The translations under genes and the position numbers were made by a program. This document shows, in pieces, positions 44,441 to 45,677 of a stretch of DNA of 45,677 nucleotides. The stretch is from an uncultured Bacteroidales bacterium (GTDB taxonomy: Bacteria > Bacteroidota > Bacteroidia > Bacteroidales > UBA932). The DNA lies in assembly GCA_905234795.1 (NCBI GenBank), contig CAJOIQ010000014.1, positions 1-45,677 of the forward strand. Direction: 5' to 3'. The notes below the pieces were generated by a model. The model was not told the origin of the DNA and made no database searches. It saw only the letters and a program-made list of their open reading frames with translations. Position 1 is the first letter of the stretch, and each line of letters starts with the position of its first letter.

Positions 44441-45586
44441 ATGAAAAAAATCTTTACCCTTCTGGCGGCCGCTGCACTGGCAGTGGGCACCCTCTGCGGT
44501 CAGGAGCTCACCAACTTTGCCTTTGGCAACCGCGGTCCCCGCATCGTTTCCCCCGAACTTAAGGACGGCAAGGTTACCTTCCGCCTCAACGCCAACTACG
44601 CCACCCGCGTACAGATCTCCGGCAACTGGATGGAGAATCCCTGGACGGGTCTGGTGGACATGACCAAAGGAGAGGGTGGCATTTGGGAATATACCATGGA
44701 CGCCCCTTCACCGGAAATTTACACTTACAACTTTGTGGTGGACGGCGTTTCCGTGAACGACCCCCTCAACGACAAAGTACAGCGTGACGGTACCCGTTAC
44801 CTGAACATGCTGTTTGTCCCCGGAGAACGCAGCGAGAACTATTATGAGGCTGGGCAGCACGGCTCCGTGACCACCCGGTGGTACGACAGCCCGTCCCTGG
44901 GCTATGCCCGCCGCATGGTGGTGTACACCCCTTACGGCTATGAAAAATCCAAGGCCAAGCTGCCTGTGCTGTATCTGCTGCACGGTGGCGGCGGAGACGA
45001 GGAAGCCTGGACTTCCATGGGCCGCGCCGCCCAAATCCTGGACAACCTTATTGAGAAAGGTCTGGCCAAGCCCATGATTGTGGTGATGCCCAACGGCAAC
45101 CCCAACCAGAAGGCCGCCAACACCCTGGGCATTGCCGCCGAGGAAATGGACCGTCAGGATCCCAAGTGGCAGAACGCCTATGTGACCTCCCTGGTGAAGG
45201 AAATCGTTCCTTTCATCGACAAGGAATACCGCACCATCGCCAAGGCCAGCGGCCGCGCTATCGCCGGCCTCTCCATGGGCGGCGGCCACACCACATCGGC
45301 CACCATCCTGTTCCCGGGCACCTTTGACTACATTTGCCCCATGAGCTGCGGCATCCGCGAGAGCGACCATCTGGACGCCGACCTGCAGGGTATCAAGAAA
45401 GCCGGTTACAAGCTGTACTGGATTGGCTGCGGCACCGCCGACTTTGCCTGGCAGGGCACCGAGATTCTGGACAAGGCCCTTACCCGCAACGGCATGGAGC
45501 ACACCCTCTTTGCCTCCGACGGCGGCCATGTGTGGGCCAACTGGCGCCTGTACCTGAATACTTTTGCACAGCTTCTGTTCAAATAG
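44441..45586 (+). CDS. CBM48-CE1-type esterase, copy 2
   Basis: The 381-aa exported protein (signal ending near GTLCGQ) is a full-length paralog of the enzyme at 35192-36331. It has the CBM48-type N-domain (QISGNWMENPWTG, EIYTYNFVVDGV) and the CE1 domain with LPVLYLLHGGGGDEEAW, S278 in GLSMGGG, an aspartate in CGTADF and H363 in DGGHVWANW. The two differ enough, for example in the loop after the nucleophile, to be old duplicates with possibly different acyl or glycan preferences. It lies 13 bp behind a strong terminator, so either read-through or a hidden promoter must supply its transcript. The last 91 bp of the window hold no convincing gene. Confidence 0.9.
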   Translation: MKKIFTLLAAAALAVGTLCGQELTNFAFGNRGPRIVSPELKDGKVTFRLNANYATRVQISGNWMENPWTGLVDMTKGEGGIWEYTMDAPSPEIYTYNFVVDGVSVNDPLNDKVQRDGTRYLNMLFVPGERSENYYEAGQHGSVTTRWYDSPSLGYARRMVVYTPYGYEKSKAKLPVLYLLHGGGGDEEAWTSMGRAAQILDNLIEKGLAKPMIVVMPNGNPNQKAANTLGIAAEEMDRQDPKWQNAYVTSLVKEIVPFIDKEYRTIAKASGRAIAGLSMGGGHTTSATILFPGTFDYICPMSCGIRESDHLDADLQGIKKAGYKLYWIGCGTADFAWQGTEILDKALTRNGMEHTLFASDGGHVWANWRLYLNTFAQLLFK

Positions 45587-45677
45587 TTCCTATGTTTGAA
45601 ACCAAAATAAAAATGGAGTGAGTTCTGGCGAGCTCATTTGGGAGGCCAAGAGCAGGCACCACCGCCTCGATATACGC

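Noticed and set aside
35192..45586. The two CE1 esterases as an assembly duplication
   Set aside because: They differ at many residues and in flanking DNA, so they are true paralogs.
45592..45621. A nine-codon reading frame behind the last esterase
   Set aside because: It is too short, has no ribosome-binding or promoter context, and the region ends at the window edge.

Overview
The window reads as chromosomal DNA of a fairly GC-rich member of the Bacteroidota, most likely an uncultured gut- or rumen-type Bacteroidales (inference). The evidence is a SusC/SusD pair, a hybrid two-component regulator of the kind that controls polysaccharide utilisation loci (PULs), a long SecA, DUF1573 and DUF3823 lipoproteins, few Shine-Dalgarno sites, and repeated Bacteroidota-type promoters (TTTG, about 20 bp, TAnnTTTG). 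I found no tRNA, rRNA, CRISPR array, transposase or phage gene.

Layout. (1) 1-3580: an aspartokinase-like gene with a degenerate kinase domain is divergent from glnS. Both genes end, starting at the stop codon itself, in the same roughly 96-bp palindrome-bearing repeat. Further palindromes fill the 424-bp gap after glnS. (2) 3581-7726: four overlapping or abutting genes for a surface glycan, a Wzx-like flippase and three glycosyltransferases. (3) 7804-22349: secA, two tandem bactofilins, a Cys-rich LruC-type lipoprotein, then five tightly overlapping genes: a membrane-anchored HEAT-like protein, a processive GT2 synthase with QxxRW, a TPR plus outer-membrane beta-barrel protein, a DUF4838 lipoprotein and a DUF1573 lipoprotein. 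This last block has the logic of a synthase-dependent exopolysaccharide system (compare Pga, Bcs, Alg and Pel) and is my main candidate for an undescribed system. (4) 22394-25995: a nucleobase uptake operon made of a uracil permease, a Tsx-like/DUF5020 outer-membrane channel and an AzgA/PbuG-type purine permease. (5) 26017-45586: a PUL with a GH3 glycosidase, a hybrid two-component regulator, a carboxylesterase, an esterase, two paralogous CBM48-CE1-type esterases, SusC, SusD, a DUF3823 lipoprotein and a large repeat-containing surface lipoprotein.

How it fits together. The PUL is rich in esterases (four) and has only one visible glycosidase, an exo-acting GH3, so it probably handles short, esterified oligosaccharides released elsewhere. 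A shared motif (core TTTGAACA, with a 14-mer exactly shared by two sites) lies upstream of bglX, between the regulator and the carboxylesterase, and upstream of the CE1-susCD block. It is a candidate operator for the regulator. Hairpin terminators with nearly the same core sequence lie on both sides of bglX. A strong intrinsic terminator sits only 13 bp before the last esterase gene.

Limits: all family assignments come from reading motifs and recalled family features, with no database search. Transmembrane, domain and promoter boundaries are approximate.
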